Assembly (NCBI RefSeq): GCF_001435295.1
Contig: NZ_CM003594.1
Coordinates: 3,306,574 to 3,370,573 of the forward strand
Direction of reading: 5' to 3'
DNA: 64,000 nucleotides
Origin: Psychrobacter sp. P11F6
Lineage (GTDB): Bacteria > Pseudomonadota > Gammaproteobacteria > Pseudomonadales > Moraxellaceae
Shown here piece by piece: positions 27,753 to 37,499 of the stretch; within the stretch, counting starts at the first letter, position 1, and the number at the start of each line of letters is the position of its first letter. The notes under the pieces were generated by a model. That model searched no databases. It was not told where the DNA came from and saw only the letters and a program-made list of their open reading frames with translations. A program made the position numbers and the translations under genes.

Positions 27753-27917
27753 ACAGCGTAGGTTTTATCTTAGATAGTCATATCAAAGAAGTCGACATAC
27801 TGATGCTAGATATGAAGGTTCGGCACCCTAGTAAGGACTTGAACCTTCGGCTATGAGCGTTTGGATTTTTATTTTTATTTACCGTAAGCGCTGTTATAGG
27901 AATAAGAACAGCTAATA

Positions 27918-28862
27918 TCATATTGGCTGGCGCTTTCTTCCCATTTTCATTTTTATATTCGCTAGCACCAACCCCGACAATATCAATATCATTGCCAGCA
28001 TCTTCCACCATGTCACGACCTCTCCTGTAAGCAGCACTGAGGTTGTCATACCGAATACTGGCACCAATAGAGCAAACGGCATAACCTTAGAAGCCGTATT
28101 TTGACTAAGCAGATGCGCCCACAGTCCAAAGCCTATCAGCGTTGAGACATACACGATAAACCCAAGTGATAACCAAGACTTAAGCGATGCCTCGTTAAAC
28201 GTCGCCAGCTGCCATGCCTCGGTCTCAAATATGAGAGAAGATAGCGTTAAAATCACGCAAGCGATCAGACCACCCCAAACCACGAGAGCGAGAGCAGACA
28301 ATGCGGATGCCTTATTCCTTCTAGTATTAGACGGAATAATAGCCCCGTCTGATCTTTGCTGCGTCGCTTGTGTTGACGCCTGTTTTGAAGCAATGTTACC
28401 AAAGCTCCAGCCTATGGCCGCAATCAAGATACAGATAAACCCAGCCAGAGGCATATCACCACCAAGGTTCAACGCGATGACGCTAAGCCCTAGCACACCG
28501 ACCAGCATACCGATGATTTGCATGCGACTCACTGCCTCACCCAGTATAAAATACGCCAACAATACGGTAATAAAAATTTGAATTTGTAGCAATAGTGCCG
28601 TCAATCCTGCTGATGCCCCTAAGTGCATGGCAGTGAAGACAAAAGCATACTGCATGACAAACGTACCGATAGCATAGATAAGTAATGTACGGTTAAATTT
28701 GGGCGGCTTCAGAAAGAAAACCAGTGGCACAGCGGTAAAGAAAAAACGCAGGGCGGTGAGCATTAGCGGTGGAAAGCTTTCAAGCCCCCATGCAATAAAA
28801 GTAAAGTTCACACCCCAAATAAAAGTAACCAGTACAGCCAATGCAGTGTATATAGGAGTCAT
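27918..28862 (-). CDS. EamA-type DMT-superfamily transporter
   Basis: A 314-residue inner-membrane protein with about ten hydrophobic segments in two EamA halves. The first has FIWGVNFTFIAWGLESFPP and FILGEAVSRMQIIG; the second is split by a polar loop (about 168-190, Ser/Thr/Gln-rich). The order of motifs resembles E. coli EamA, which exports cysteine and O-acetylserine, but the substrate cannot be set from sequence. It is a single gene. Confidence 0.85.
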   Translation of the reverse strand: MTPIYTALAVLVTFIWGVNFTFIAWGLESFPPLMLTALRFFFTAVPLVFFLKPPKFNRTLLIYAIGTFVMQYAFVFTAMHLGASAGLTALLLQIQIFITVLLAYFILGEAVSRMQIIGMLVGVLGLSVIALNLGGDMPLAGFICILIAAIGWSFGNIASKQASTQATQQRSDGAIIPSNTRRNKASALSALALVVWGGLIACVILTLSSLIFETEAWQLATFNEASLKSWLSLGFIVYVSTLIGFGLWAHLLSQNTASKVMPFALLVPVFGMTTSVLLTGEVVTWWKMLAMILILSGLVLANIKMKMGRKRQPI

Positions 28863-29020
28863 GTAGTTGGCCTAGAAAGTTATGGCTGATTATTATATTT
28901 AAAAAAAGTTTATGACAATCTCGTATTAACCATAGGATGCTTTTAGAGAGTGAGCACTACACTTACACACAATAGAACGGCAATGAGCATTAATGTTGCA
29001 CCGCCTATTTTTGTAATTAA

Positions 29021-29365
29021 CTATAGGTTATCTTGAGCTTTCCATAGATATCGACTGGCTAAAGCAAATGCTTCTGCATAGCAAAAATGGATCAGTAAGA
29101 CCAGTAGGCAAAAAGCTGAAGCTAAAATTAGAAATTGAGAAAGATAGGCTTGCTCAGTATCGATAAATTGCGGAAATACAGCCATAAAAAATAAGAGAGG
29201 TTTTGGGTTAGAAAGGGAGATTAGCAAACCTTCTTTGAATAACCTATCAGTGCTTGTACCGCTAACCTCTAAGTTGCTATCAGACTCTAGGACAAATGAT
29301 TTTCTCTTTCCAAAGATCATTCTGAAAAACAAAAAAGTATGCCCCAACAGAACCAGACATTTCAC
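29021..29365 (-). pseudogene. Truncated LysE/RhtB-family amino acid exporter
   Basis: A 114-codon frame contains the family's central motif KEGLLISLSNPKPLLFFMAVFPQFI. LysE/RhtB exporters are about 205 residues with six membrane segments. Here the first half is missing (no leader or PGP motif in 29366-29475), and the C-terminal segment after RYLWKAQDNL is short. It appears to be a decayed remnant. Confidence 0.7.
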
Positions 29366-29475
29366 CCTTTAAATCCATTAATAGACCACTTAAAACAGAC
29401 TGATATAACAGAACCACTCAAAATAGACTTTTGAACGATCTAAACGTTGCAGTGTAAACGCGCCAATATAAAGAC

Positions 29476-30309
29476 TTAAACCAGCCCCTTATAAAGGAAA
29501 TAGCATCCCACAACCGTTAATAACAACGCAAAGCATTTTTTCAATAATTGCGGTGATAGTATATGAGCAACTTTCGCGCCTAGCTTGGCGGTAAAAAAGC
29601 TCATGATGCTGATCCCTAAAAAGGCATAAATGTGTACAAAGCCAATGGTGTTAGGCACATCAATTCGTTGCTGCATCCCAAAAAACATAAAACCTAATGC
29701 ACCAGCAATAGCAATCGGCAGACCACAAGCTGCTGAGGTGCCAACGGCTTTTTGCATCACAACACCATACCGCGTGAGATAAGGCACGGTTAAGCTACCG
29801 CCACCAATACCGAAAATGGCAGAAGCGATACCGATAACCCCACCTGCTGCGAGCTGCTTAGGTTTCGAAGGCAGTTGTGTATTAGCATCGTCGGTACTAC
29901 TAGAATTGGTAGCATGATTAGCAACCTGTTTTTTGCCACCGAAAAACATCTTGTAGGCGACCCAAAGCAAAAACACCCCAACGATGAGCTGAAGATACAG
30001 CCCAGATATCTGCCCTGCAATCCCTGCCCCTAAAAAGCAACCAATCGCTAAGCCTGGTGCCAGATTTTTAAAGACAGGCCACATGACTGCGCCTTTTTTA
30101 TTGTGTGCCATGAGCGAGCTGATCGAGGTGACAATGATGGTCGCCAATGACGTCCCCAATGCCAAATGCATGATATTGTCAGGGCTGTAACCCATTTGCG
30201 TAAAGACAATGAATAATAATGGCACGATAATTGTGCCACCGCCCACACCAAATAGCCCTGCAGCAAATCCTGCTAGCGCGCCTATGATTAAAAAAACGAT
30301 TAATTCCAC
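29476..30309 (-). CDS. TauE/SafE-family permease
   Basis: A 277-residue membrane protein with two repeated halves, each with the glycine-rich GFAAGLFGVGGGTIIVP / GIASAIFGIGGGSLTVP motif typical of TauE/SafE (sulfite/sulfoacetate exporter-like) permeases. A polar loop at about 130-150 joins the halves. The substrate is unknown; sulfur compounds or other anions are usual guesses. It is monocistronic. Confidence 0.88.
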   Translation of the reverse strand: MELIVFLIIGALAGFAAGLFGVGGGTIIVPLLFIVFTQMGYSPDNIMHLALGTSLATIIVTSISSLMAHNKKGAVMWPVFKNLAPGLAIGCFLGAGIAGQISGLYLQLIVGVFLLWVAYKMFFGGKKQVANHATNSSSTDDANTQLPSKPKQLAAGGVIGIASAIFGIGGGSLTVPYLTRYGVVMQKAVGTSAACGLPIAIAGALGFMFFGMQQRIDVPNTIGFVHIYAFLGISIMSFFTAKLGAKVAHILSPQLLKKCFALLLTVVGCYFLYKGLV

Positions 30310-30386
30310 GGGATATTTACTTCTTATGTAGAGTTAGTACGATGGTTATTTTAGTTCAGTGACAATCAATCAGTTAAAAAGCCAAC

Positions 30387-30887
30387 TTAAGCGATTTCTG
30401 CTTGATCCACTTGACCAACCCGAGAATAGGCACGATTAAAATACACCAAACTCTCCTCTTGCTCACTTTGTCTAATGGCGACCACTCGGCACATGAAAAC
30501 ACTGTGCGTGCCCACTTGCTGAATGTCCTCAATCTCACAATCAAAACTGACCAACGCATCTTCTAAAACGGGAGCGCCTGTTTTGAGCGGTGACCAAGAG
30601 CCATATTCAAATCGCTCTTGTGAACTCAATTTGGAGGCAAAAGCGTTAGATATTGATTCGTGCTGTGCGCCTAAAACATTGACACTTAACGTTTTATTTT
30701 CAATAAAATGGGCATGTGAGCGAGACGTCTGGTTCATGCAAACCAGCAAGGTTGGCGGTGTATCGGTAACGCTACACACCGCAGATGCGGTAAATCCATG
30801 AGTACCAGCGCTGCCTTCTGTGGTAATAACATTGACCGCTGTTGTTAACAAAGACATACCATCTCTAAAATCGGTGGCTTCAATCAT
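30387..30887 (-). CDS. Flavin reductase family protein
   Basis: A 166-residue FMN-binding split-barrel protein (THGFTASAVCSVTDTPPTLLVCMN, then LSVNVLG and ERF), like RutF or HpaC reductases that use NAD(P)H to supply reduced flavin to partner oxygenases. It lies 136 nt downstream of mesD on the same strand, so it may belong to the mesX-mesD unit and feed an oxygen-dependent step there (inference). Confidence 0.87.
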   Translation of the reverse strand: MIEATDFRDGMSLLTTAVNVITTEGSAGTHGFTASAVCSVTDTPPTLLVCMNQTSRSHAHFIENKTLSVNVLGAQHESISNAFASKLSSQERFEYGSWSPLKTGAPVLEDALVSFDCEIEDIQQVGTHSVFMCRVVAIRQSEQEESLVYFNRAYSRVGQVDQAEIA

Positions 30888-31023
30888 GACTTAACTCCTA
30901 AATTTTAAATCTTTAAGTTCATTGATAACTGAGGTCAATCATGAGTTTAAACAAGCTAGTGTAGGCGGGGTTAAAAACCCAACCTATAAAAGCTAAATTT
31001 TGCATCAGTTTATTTAATAAATC

Positions 31024-32121
31024 CTAAACGGTCAGTTCTTGACGCACAATTGCCGCGCCAGCACTTAATGCTTGCAGCTTACCTCGTGCCACTTGGCGCG
31101 ATAGTGGTGCCATGCCGCAGTTGGTCGAAGGATACAACTTATCCGCTTCGACGAATTGCAAGGCTTTACGTAGTGTATTGGCCACTTCTTCAGGGGTTTC
31201 AATGGTATTGGTTGCCACATCAATGGCACCAATCATCACTTTTTTACCGCGGATCAATTCAATCAAATCCATGGGAACATGTGAGTTTTGACATTCTAAA
31301 GAGACAATATCAATATTCGACTGTTGCAATTTAGGGAATGCTTGCTCGTATTGACGCCACTCTGAACCCAATGTCTTTTTCCAATCGGTATTGGCTTTGA
31401 TGCCGTAGCCGTAGCAGATATGCACCGCCGTTTCACACTTTAGACCTTCAATGGCACGCTCTAACGTGGCAATACCCCAGTCGTTGACGTCATCAAAGAA
31501 CACATTAAATGCCGGTTCATCGAATTGGATAATATCCACCCCAGCCGCTTCTAATTCTCTGGCTTCTTGATTTAAGATTTTAGCAAATTCCCACGCCAAT
31601 TTTTCACGGCTTTTATAATGACCATCATATAAGGTATCAATCATGGTCATCGGACCAGGCAGTGCCCATTTGATCGGCTGATCGGTTTGCGCACGTAAAA
31701 ACTTAGCATCATCAACAAATACAGGCTTTTGACGGCTTACCGCGCCCACAACTGACGGCACACTGGCATCATAACGATTACGAATGCGCACGGTCTCGCG
31801 CTTCTCAAAATCGACGCCATCCAGATGTTCAATAAAGGTGGTCACAAAATGCTGACGAGTTTGCTCGCCATCACTGACAATATCGATGCCTGCATGCACT
31901 TGTTCTTGCAATGTCAAACGCAGTGCGTCTTGTTTGGCTTCAAGCAGTTGCTCACCTTCTAATGCCCAAGGTGACCAGATTTTTTCAGGTTCTGCTAACC
32001 AAGAAGGTTTCGGTAAACTGCCAGCCGTTGACGTCGGTAATAACTTTTGTGTCGGTAATAATATTGTCATACGATTCATCTTCTTATTTATTGGTATTCT
32101 CATTTCAGCCAGATTGAGCAT
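31024..32121 (-). CDS. mesD: Core-MetE-type methionine synthase MesD
   Basis: A 365-residue protein covering only the C-terminal, zinc-bearing half of cobalamin-independent MetE. The zinc ligands are seen as HICYGYG (H and C), LECQNS (E) and STNCGMAP (C). It methylates homocysteine. With a DUF1852 partner just upstream it matches the MesD/MesX folate-independent methionine synthases described in Acinetobacter-like bacteria, which need MesX and oxygen. The start is uncertain: ATG 32121, 32079 or 32070; the conserved part begins near LLPTSTAGSLPKPSW. It is 2 nt from mesX. Confidence 0.85.
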   Translation of the reverse strand: MLNLAEMRIPINKKMNRMTILLPTQKLLPTSTAGSLPKPSWLAEPEKIWSPWALEGEQLLEAKQDALRLTLQEQVHAGIDIVSDGEQTRQHFVTTFIEHLDGVDFEKRETVRIRNRYDASVPSVVGAVSRQKPVFVDDAKFLRAQTDQPIKWALPGPMTMIDTLYDGHYKSREKLAWEFAKILNQEARELEAAGVDIIQFDEPAFNVFFDDVNDWGIATLERAIEGLKCETAVHICYGYGIKANTDWKKTLGSEWRQYEQAFPKLQQSNIDIVSLECQNSHVPMDLIELIRGKKVMIGAIDVATNTIETPEEVANTLRKALQFVEADKLYPSTNCGMAPLSRQVARGKLQALSAGAAIVRQELTV

Positions 32122-32123
32122 GT

Positions 32124-33161
32124 TTAGGCAGCGTATTCTTTATTCGCACATGCTTCTGCCGCATGCTCATTTACATCATAGCTTGCTGCCCACTCATTAA
32201 GAATGGTTTGGTATGGCTTGATGAACTGCTCTTCGGTGAACTTACCTTGTGTCACGGCCATCTGACTACGCTCTGCGCGATCATAGACGATTTGCGTTAG
32301 GGAATAATCTTGGTACTTCAAACTCGGTTGATACACTTGACCGGCTGCCGAATTGGCATTATAAATTTCAGGTCGGTAGATTTTTTGAAACGTCTCCATG
32401 GTACTAATCGCACTGACCAGCTCAAGATCGGTGTAATCGCTCAGCAAGTCACCCGCAAAATAAAACGCTAATGGCGCGGCGCTACCCGTAGGCATAAAGT
32501 AGCGAACGGTTAAGCCCATTTTGGAAAAGTACTCATCGGTTAGTGACCCTTTGTTCAAAGAGCAGCCATCTTGTTTGTATTCAACGCCCAATACAGGGTG
32601 CTGATTAGTCGTACGTTGATAGGTTTTACTGGTGGAAACACTCAAGCAAATCACAGGATTTTTAGTGAAATTAGCTTGGTAAGCGTCTGAATTCAATAAA
32701 TACTGAAACAGCTTGCCGTGTAAGTCACCGAAATCTACTGGCGGCGCAGATAATGGATGTTTGTCGAAATGGTCTAATAAGACGACGCTAAAGTCATAAT
32801 CGCGCACATAAGATGAGAAACTATTACCAATCATACCGTCAATACGGGTGTTCTCTTTATGATCCACAATCGTTGTTTGCAGCATCTCAATGATAGGGAA
32901 AGTATCGCCATTTCCTGCAACATCCATGTCGACAGAAATAATATCAACCTCAACAGAATAACGATCTGCGGTGGGATTATCCCAATGTGCCAAAGCATTA
33001 AAACGATTATTTATCATTCTTAACGTTTTGCTTAAGTTCTCTTGACGATGCTCGCCACGCGCCAGATTCGCAAAGTTTGTCGTCAGACGCGTGCTATTTG
33101 CAGGATGATAGTTTTCATCAAAACGAATGCGCTTAATTGCACAGCTAAATTCTTTACTCAT
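32124..33161 (-). CDS. mesX: MesX, DUF1852 partner of methionine synthase MesD
   Basis: A 345-residue soluble protein beginning MSKEFSCAIKRIRFDENYHPA, typical of DUF1852. The family is nearly always next to a short MetE and was shown genetically to be required for MesD-type methionine synthesis; its chemistry is not settled. It is the first gene of the unit, with a MetR-type box 116 bp upstream. No catalytic motif can be pointed to. Confidence 0.85.
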   Translation of the reverse strand: MSKEFSCAIKRIRFDENYHPANSTRLTTNFANLARGEHRQENLSKTLRMINNRFNALAHWDNPTADRYSVEVDIISVDMDVAGNGDTFPIIEMLQTTIVDHKENTRIDGMIGNSFSSYVRDYDFSVVLLDHFDKHPLSAPPVDFGDLHGKLFQYLLNSDAYQANFTKNPVICLSVSTSKTYQRTTNQHPVLGVEYKQDGCSLNKGSLTDEYFSKMGLTVRYFMPTGSAAPLAFYFAGDLLSDYTDLELVSAISTMETFQKIYRPEIYNANSAAGQVYQPSLKYQDYSLTQIVYDRAERSQMAVTQGKFTEEQFIKPYQTILNEWAASYDVNEHAAEACANKEYAA

Positions 33162-33454
33162 GATAATCCGCTACCCTAATCTACTCTCATTATTTGAGAT
33201 AAAACCAAATTTGTGTATGAGGTGAATCATACCTAAACTATTACATGAATAAAAACGATACTATTTAAATATAAGATGAATATAATTCATGTTAATGGAG
33301 TTATGGTATGCCATGAGATTGGATAGCGGAGACTTTACGACTTACTCGATAGGATCATTCAGCAAAAAATAAGCCTGTAGAAAAATGAGCTACGCTAAAG
33401 AAAGCATAAAGAAAATTTCGATAAACTAACTAACGAATCTAAGGGTTCTCTCAT
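33162..33454 (-). promoter_or_regulatory. mesX upstream region with MetR-type box
   Basis: TGAA-TATAA-TTCA at 33277-33289 is an exact match to the TGAAN5TTCA consensus of the methionine regulator MetR, within a 15-bp palindrome ATGAA...TTCAT. It lies 116 bp before the mesX start. A MetR-type activator responding to homocysteine would fit. No metR gene is in the window, and no promoter was fixed by eye. Nothing else is seen in this stretch. Confidence 0.6.
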
Positions 33455-33497
33455 TAAAAAAGCCGAAACTTATTTTCTAAGTCTCAGCCCTTTTTTT
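33455..33497 (-). terminator. Terminator downstream of the YceI gene
   Basis: An 11-bp stem with two G-T pairs (33462-33472 with 33478-33488) is flanked by A-rich and T-rich runs, so it could work in both directions. It mainly serves the leftward yceI-like gene. Confidence 0.7.
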
Positions 33498-33581
33498 GAT
33501 AATATAAATAGAGAATTGCTTTCTATTGATTTTATTAGCGATAAACATTCTTGAGACTTCCTCAACTTCAACGCGGTCAAA

Positions 33582-34196
33582 CTACTGCCTTGCCGCTTCA
33601 ATCTGAATGTTTAGCTGAACTTTTTTAGTAATACCCAATAACGTATATTTGCTGATGCCCCATTTCGTTCGATCAATGGTCGTTGTGAAATCCCCACCGC
33701 AAACTGGTTTTTTTAATATTGGATTTAGGTAGCAATTGAACTTGGTAGCCGTTAGCGTAATGGGATTAGTCTTGCCATGTAGTGTCAACATACCATCAAC
33801 TTTGCTGACATTTGAGCCACTACCATCAGTCGTAAAATACCATTTGGTAGACTCAAATTGCGCCAGTGGAAACTGCTCAATATCGAAAAAATCTGCGCTT
33901 TTTAACGCAATATCAAATGCTGTATTGCCTGTATTTAGGCTATTCAGAGGAATTACTAACGAGATATTACCGGTCTTAGCCGCTGGGTCATAATCTAGCT
34001 GCCCAGTGATATTATAAAAGCCACCTGTGTTGGTAGAGGTATTAAAATGGTCAATAGCAAAGCGTACATTGGTATGAGTGGGGTCGATATCGTAAGTCAT
34101 CGCCTGACTGCTGGCGATACCTAACATGCTTAGGCATAAGGCTAGTAGCGGCTTTCGAGAGGACAGTATGACTGTCGAGAGGGACATTTGATTCAT
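33582..34196 (-). CDS. YceI-family periplasmic protein
   Basis: About 204 residues from ATG 34196 (AAAGGA upstream). A signal peptide (LLALCLSMLGIASSQA) is followed by the YceI lipocalin-like barrel: MTYDIDPTHTNVRFAIDHF, LTLHGKTNPITL and a final KWGISKYTLLGI. YceI barrels bind isoprenoid-like lipids in the periplasm; the exact role is unknown. A Cys pair (NCYLNPILKKPVCGG) may form a disulfide. Confidence 0.88.
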   Translation of the reverse strand: MNQMSLSTVILSSRKPLLALCLSMLGIASSQAMTYDIDPTHTNVRFAIDHFNTSTNTGGFYNITGQLDYDPAAKTGNISLVIPLNSLNTGNTAFDIALKSADFFDIEQFPLAQFESTKWYFTTDGSGSNVSKVDGMLTLHGKTNPITLTATKFNCYLNPILKKPVCGGDFTTTIDRTKWGISKYTLLGITKKVQLNIQIEAARQ

Positions 34197-34397
34197 AGTA
34201 ACATTCCTTTGCTGTATAAATAATAGAGCCATCACATCCTTTGTGACTGTGCTCTTGTGATTGTGCTCTTATAATTACTCTCTTATATAATGACAACAAG
34301 CCCATACTTAATCAATAAATATAGGCTCGTCTATTTTATACATAGCATTCTCACTGCTAACGCTATGTCATAGGTATGATCAAATAAATCCGTTAAA

Positions 34398-37300
34398 TCA
34401 TAGTTTACTATCTGTTGTTGTCTGCTCTTTGCCACTAGGTACGAGCCATTTAGCAAACCATCCTGACAAATCATCCATCAAAGTATAAACCACTGGAATC
34501 ACCACAAGGCTTAATAACGTCGAAGTCACCAGACCACCCAATACCGCAGCGGCCATCGGACGACGGAAGGTTGGATCGGCATCACCCCAACCGAAGACTA
34601 AGGGCAACATCCCCGCGCCCATCGCAATGGTGGTCATAATAATAGGACGCGCCCGCTTGCGGCAAGCATCGATAATAGCCTCAAAACGCGCCAAACCTCG
34701 GCGCTGGGCAATCAATGCATAATCGACCAGCAGGATTGAGTTTTTGGTCGCAATACCCATGAGCATAATGAAGCCAATCATCGAAGGCATCGACAAGCTG
34801 CTATTGGTAATAACCAATCCGACAAAGGCACCACCAATAGATAATGGCAATGCCATCAGAATGGTAAAAGGCTGCAACAAACGACCAAAAAGTAGAATCA
34901 GCACGCCTAAAATACAAACCACACCGACAGACATCGCAATGATAAAGCCACTAAAAAGCTCTGCCATATTTTCAGCTTGGCCCTGATCAATGATAGTAAT
35001 CGAAGGCGGCAGTTGCTGCATAGTCGGAACTGCTTTGACCGCTTGTACCAAATCGCCAAGCTCGCCACTCGCAGGTTGTACCGTGATACTAATAGCACGC
35101 TCTCGATCCAGTCTACTAATCTGCGCAGGCCCAGTGCCAAAGTCCAATGACGCGACTTCACCCACACGTACACCCTGTCCTGCGGGTAACGAGCTCGGTA
35201 CATATAGACCTTCTAATTGACTGACATTTTGTTTGGCAACATCTGGTAGACGAATGACGATAGGAATCTGCCGCGTATCCAAATTGAGCTTGGATAAACG
35301 CTGCTCATAGTCACCCACCGTCGCCACTCGTAACGTCGTAGCGATGTCTTGCGTGGTCACCCCTTTATCCGCCATCGCCAGTCTGTCTGGCGTCACCGTT
35401 AACTCTTGACGCGGCAAACTGCGGTCACTGGTCACGGAGCTAGCACTGGGCAGCCCTCGAATCTCTGACATAATTTGCTGAGCGGTTTGTTCAAGCAATT
35501 GCGGATTGGTACTGGTCATAGAGAAGTTATAACCACTCTCTCCACCACTCGACAAACCGACGGTAAAGCGCGCGCCTGGGACTTCTGCCAACAAACTACT
35601 TATTTGACGTTCAATCTCTTGCTTAGAGCCGCGCTCTGCACGCGGTGCTAGCACGATATCTAGACCTGCTATATTTTCGGCCTTGCCACCACTAGAGTTT
35701 GAGTCCATGCTAGCCTGAGCCTCACCGACTGAGGTAAAAATATTGGTGACTTCAGGCATTGCTAAAATACGCTCACTTGCCAGCGCAGCAACGCGCTCTG
35801 TGTCTTCCAGCGCAACGTCAGGTGTCAACTCAATCGCCACACGAGTTTGGTCAATGTCATTATCAGGAATAAACGATGTTGGTAGTAGTTTGACAAGCAT
35901 CAGTGACGCCACGAATAACACTAAAGTTGCACCCATCGTCAGCCAGCGATGATGCAGTGTCCATGCCACTATTTTGAGATACCAACCCATCAGCGCGCTT
36001 TGCTTCTCAACGTGTTTTTTCTCTGGTCGCAATATATACGCTGCCATCATCGGCGTGATAAGACGCGCGACCATCAAAGACGCAAAAATCGATAATGCAG
36101 CCGTCCAGCCAAACTGACGGAAAAACTGTCCAACGATACCGCCCATAAAAGCGGTGGGTAAAAACACGGCAATCAAAGTAAAGGTGGTCGCGACTACCGC
36201 CAAGCCAATCTCGTCAGCCGCTTCCATCGCCGCTTCATACGGTGTCTTGCCCATACGTAAATGCCGTATGATATTTTCGACCTCGACGATCGCATCGTCG
36301 ACCAATACACCGATCACTAACGACAACGCCAACAAAGATATAATATTGAGGCTAAAGCCAAATAAGTACATACCTAAAAAGGTGGGAATCACTGATAGCG
36401 GCAAGGCGACAGCAGCAACTATAGTCGCCCGAATATTGCGCAAAAATAAGAATACGACGACGACTGCTAACAGACCACCTTCGATCAGCATCCGTAAAGA
36501 AGCTTGATAATCTTCAGCGATGGGCGTTGCCCGATCATAGACCTTTTCAATAGTGATATTACCTACATCGGATGACAGCTTGGCAAGCTCTGCATCAACC
36601 AGCTCCATGACCTCGACTTCACTGGCACCACGCGAGCGGGTGATGTTAAATGCCACCACCGTTTGCCCGTCAAGCTTAGCAATAGAGCTTGGGTCAGCCG
36701 CGCCATCTGTGATTTGTGCCATACGTCCAAGCGCTTGCGTGCCGCCTGCTGGGATTGCCACTTGTAAATCATTGAGCTCACTTGCCCGCTCCACCGCACC
36801 AAGGACACGAATCGTCTGGGTGGTTTTGCCCACTTCTGCTTCACCACCAGAGCTGTCCTGCTGAATACCCGTGATTTGATTGGATAGTTGTGTGATAGAA
36901 AGCTTAAGACCACTCAAGGTAATCGGGTCAGCTGCGACGGTAATCTCACGCTGCAAACCACCAATACGGCTAACCGTACTGACACCCGGTATGTCAGAAA
37001 GACGCTTGGTGACCGTATCATCGACGAACCAAGACAAGTCTTCCACATTCATGTTTTCAGCAGCCACAGAATAAGTGACAACGGGGAATCCTGCGGTTGA
37101 AACTTTAGTAATAATAGGGTCATTGGCAGCGGCAGGCAAATCGCCGCGTACCTCGCCTACGGCCGAGCGCACATCATCGACCGCTTCTTGAATATCCTTT
37201 TCTAACACAAACTCTGTGACCATGGTGGCAGCACCCGTTTGTAACGTGGTGCGGATATGCTTGATACCCTCAATACTCGTAAGCTTGTTTTCTATCTTTT

Positions 37301-37499
37301 TTGCGATGTCGTTTTCGAGCTGTGATGGCGCGGCGCCTGGTAAAGTCACCGTGACCACAACTGCAGGTAAATCAATATCAGGAAACTGCTGCACCTTCAT
37401 TTTCATAAAGCCATAAATACCGCCTAACGTCAGTAATATAAACAGCAAAATGGCAACTAAAGGATTTTTTATCGAGTAAGCAGAAACATTTAAACTCAT
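34398..37499 (-). CDS. RND-family (HAE1) multidrug efflux permease
   Basis: A 1033-residue inner-membrane proton antiporter of the AcrB type: 12 membrane segments, two large periplasmic loops, and the proton-relay pair D401-D402 in LVIGVLVDDAIVEVENI. It starts within the end of the adaptor gene (4-nt overlap). It would pump drugs or other hydrophobic compounds out with the adaptor and a TolC-type channel encoded elsewhere. The substrate range cannot be predicted. Confidence 0.93.
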   Translation of the reverse strand: MSLNVSAYSIKNPLVAILLFILLTLGGIYGFMKMKVQQFPDIDLPAVVVTVTLPGAAPSQLENDIAKKIENKLTSIEGIKHIRTTLQTGAATMVTEFVLEKDIQEAVDDVRSAVGEVRGDLPAAANDPIITKVSTAGFPVVTYSVAAENMNVEDLSWFVDDTVTKRLSDIPGVSTVSRIGGLQREITVAADPITLSGLKLSITQLSNQITGIQQDSSGGEAEVGKTTQTIRVLGAVERASELNDLQVAIPAGGTQALGRMAQITDGAADPSSIAKLDGQTVVAFNITRSRGASEVEVMELVDAELAKLSSDVGNITIEKVYDRATPIAEDYQASLRMLIEGGLLAVVVVFLFLRNIRATIVAAVALPLSVIPTFLGMYLFGFSLNIISLLALSLVIGVLVDDAIVEVENIIRHLRMGKTPYEAAMEAADEIGLAVVATTFTLIAVFLPTAFMGGIVGQFFRQFGWTAALSIFASLMVARLITPMMAAYILRPEKKHVEKQSALMGWYLKIVAWTLHHRWLTMGATLVLFVASLMLVKLLPTSFIPDNDIDQTRVAIELTPDVALEDTERVAALASERILAMPEVTNIFTSVGEAQASMDSNSSGGKAENIAGLDIVLAPRAERGSKQEIERQISSLLAEVPGARFTVGLSSGGESGYNFSMTSTNPQLLEQTAQQIMSEIRGLPSASSVTSDRSLPRQELTVTPDRLAMADKGVTTQDIATTLRVATVGDYEQRLSKLNLDTRQIPIVIRLPDVAKQNVSQLEGLYVPSSLPAGQGVRVGEVASLDFGTGPAQISRLDRERAISITVQPASGELGDLVQAVKAVPTMQQLPPSITIIDQGQAENMAELFSGFIIAMSVGVVCILGVLILLFGRLLQPFTILMALPLSIGGAFVGLVITNSSLSMPSMIGFIMLMGIATKNSILLVDYALIAQRRGLARFEAIIDACRKRARPIIMTTIAMGAGMLPLVFGWGDADPTFRRPMAAAVLGGLVTSTLLSLVVIPVVYTLMDDLSGWFAKWLVPSGKEQTTTDSKL

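Noticed and set aside
35700-36900. Plus-strand frames of 70-117 codons opposite the RND permease
   Set aside because: They are antisense shadows of a well-supported gene, with no ribosome sites or family features.
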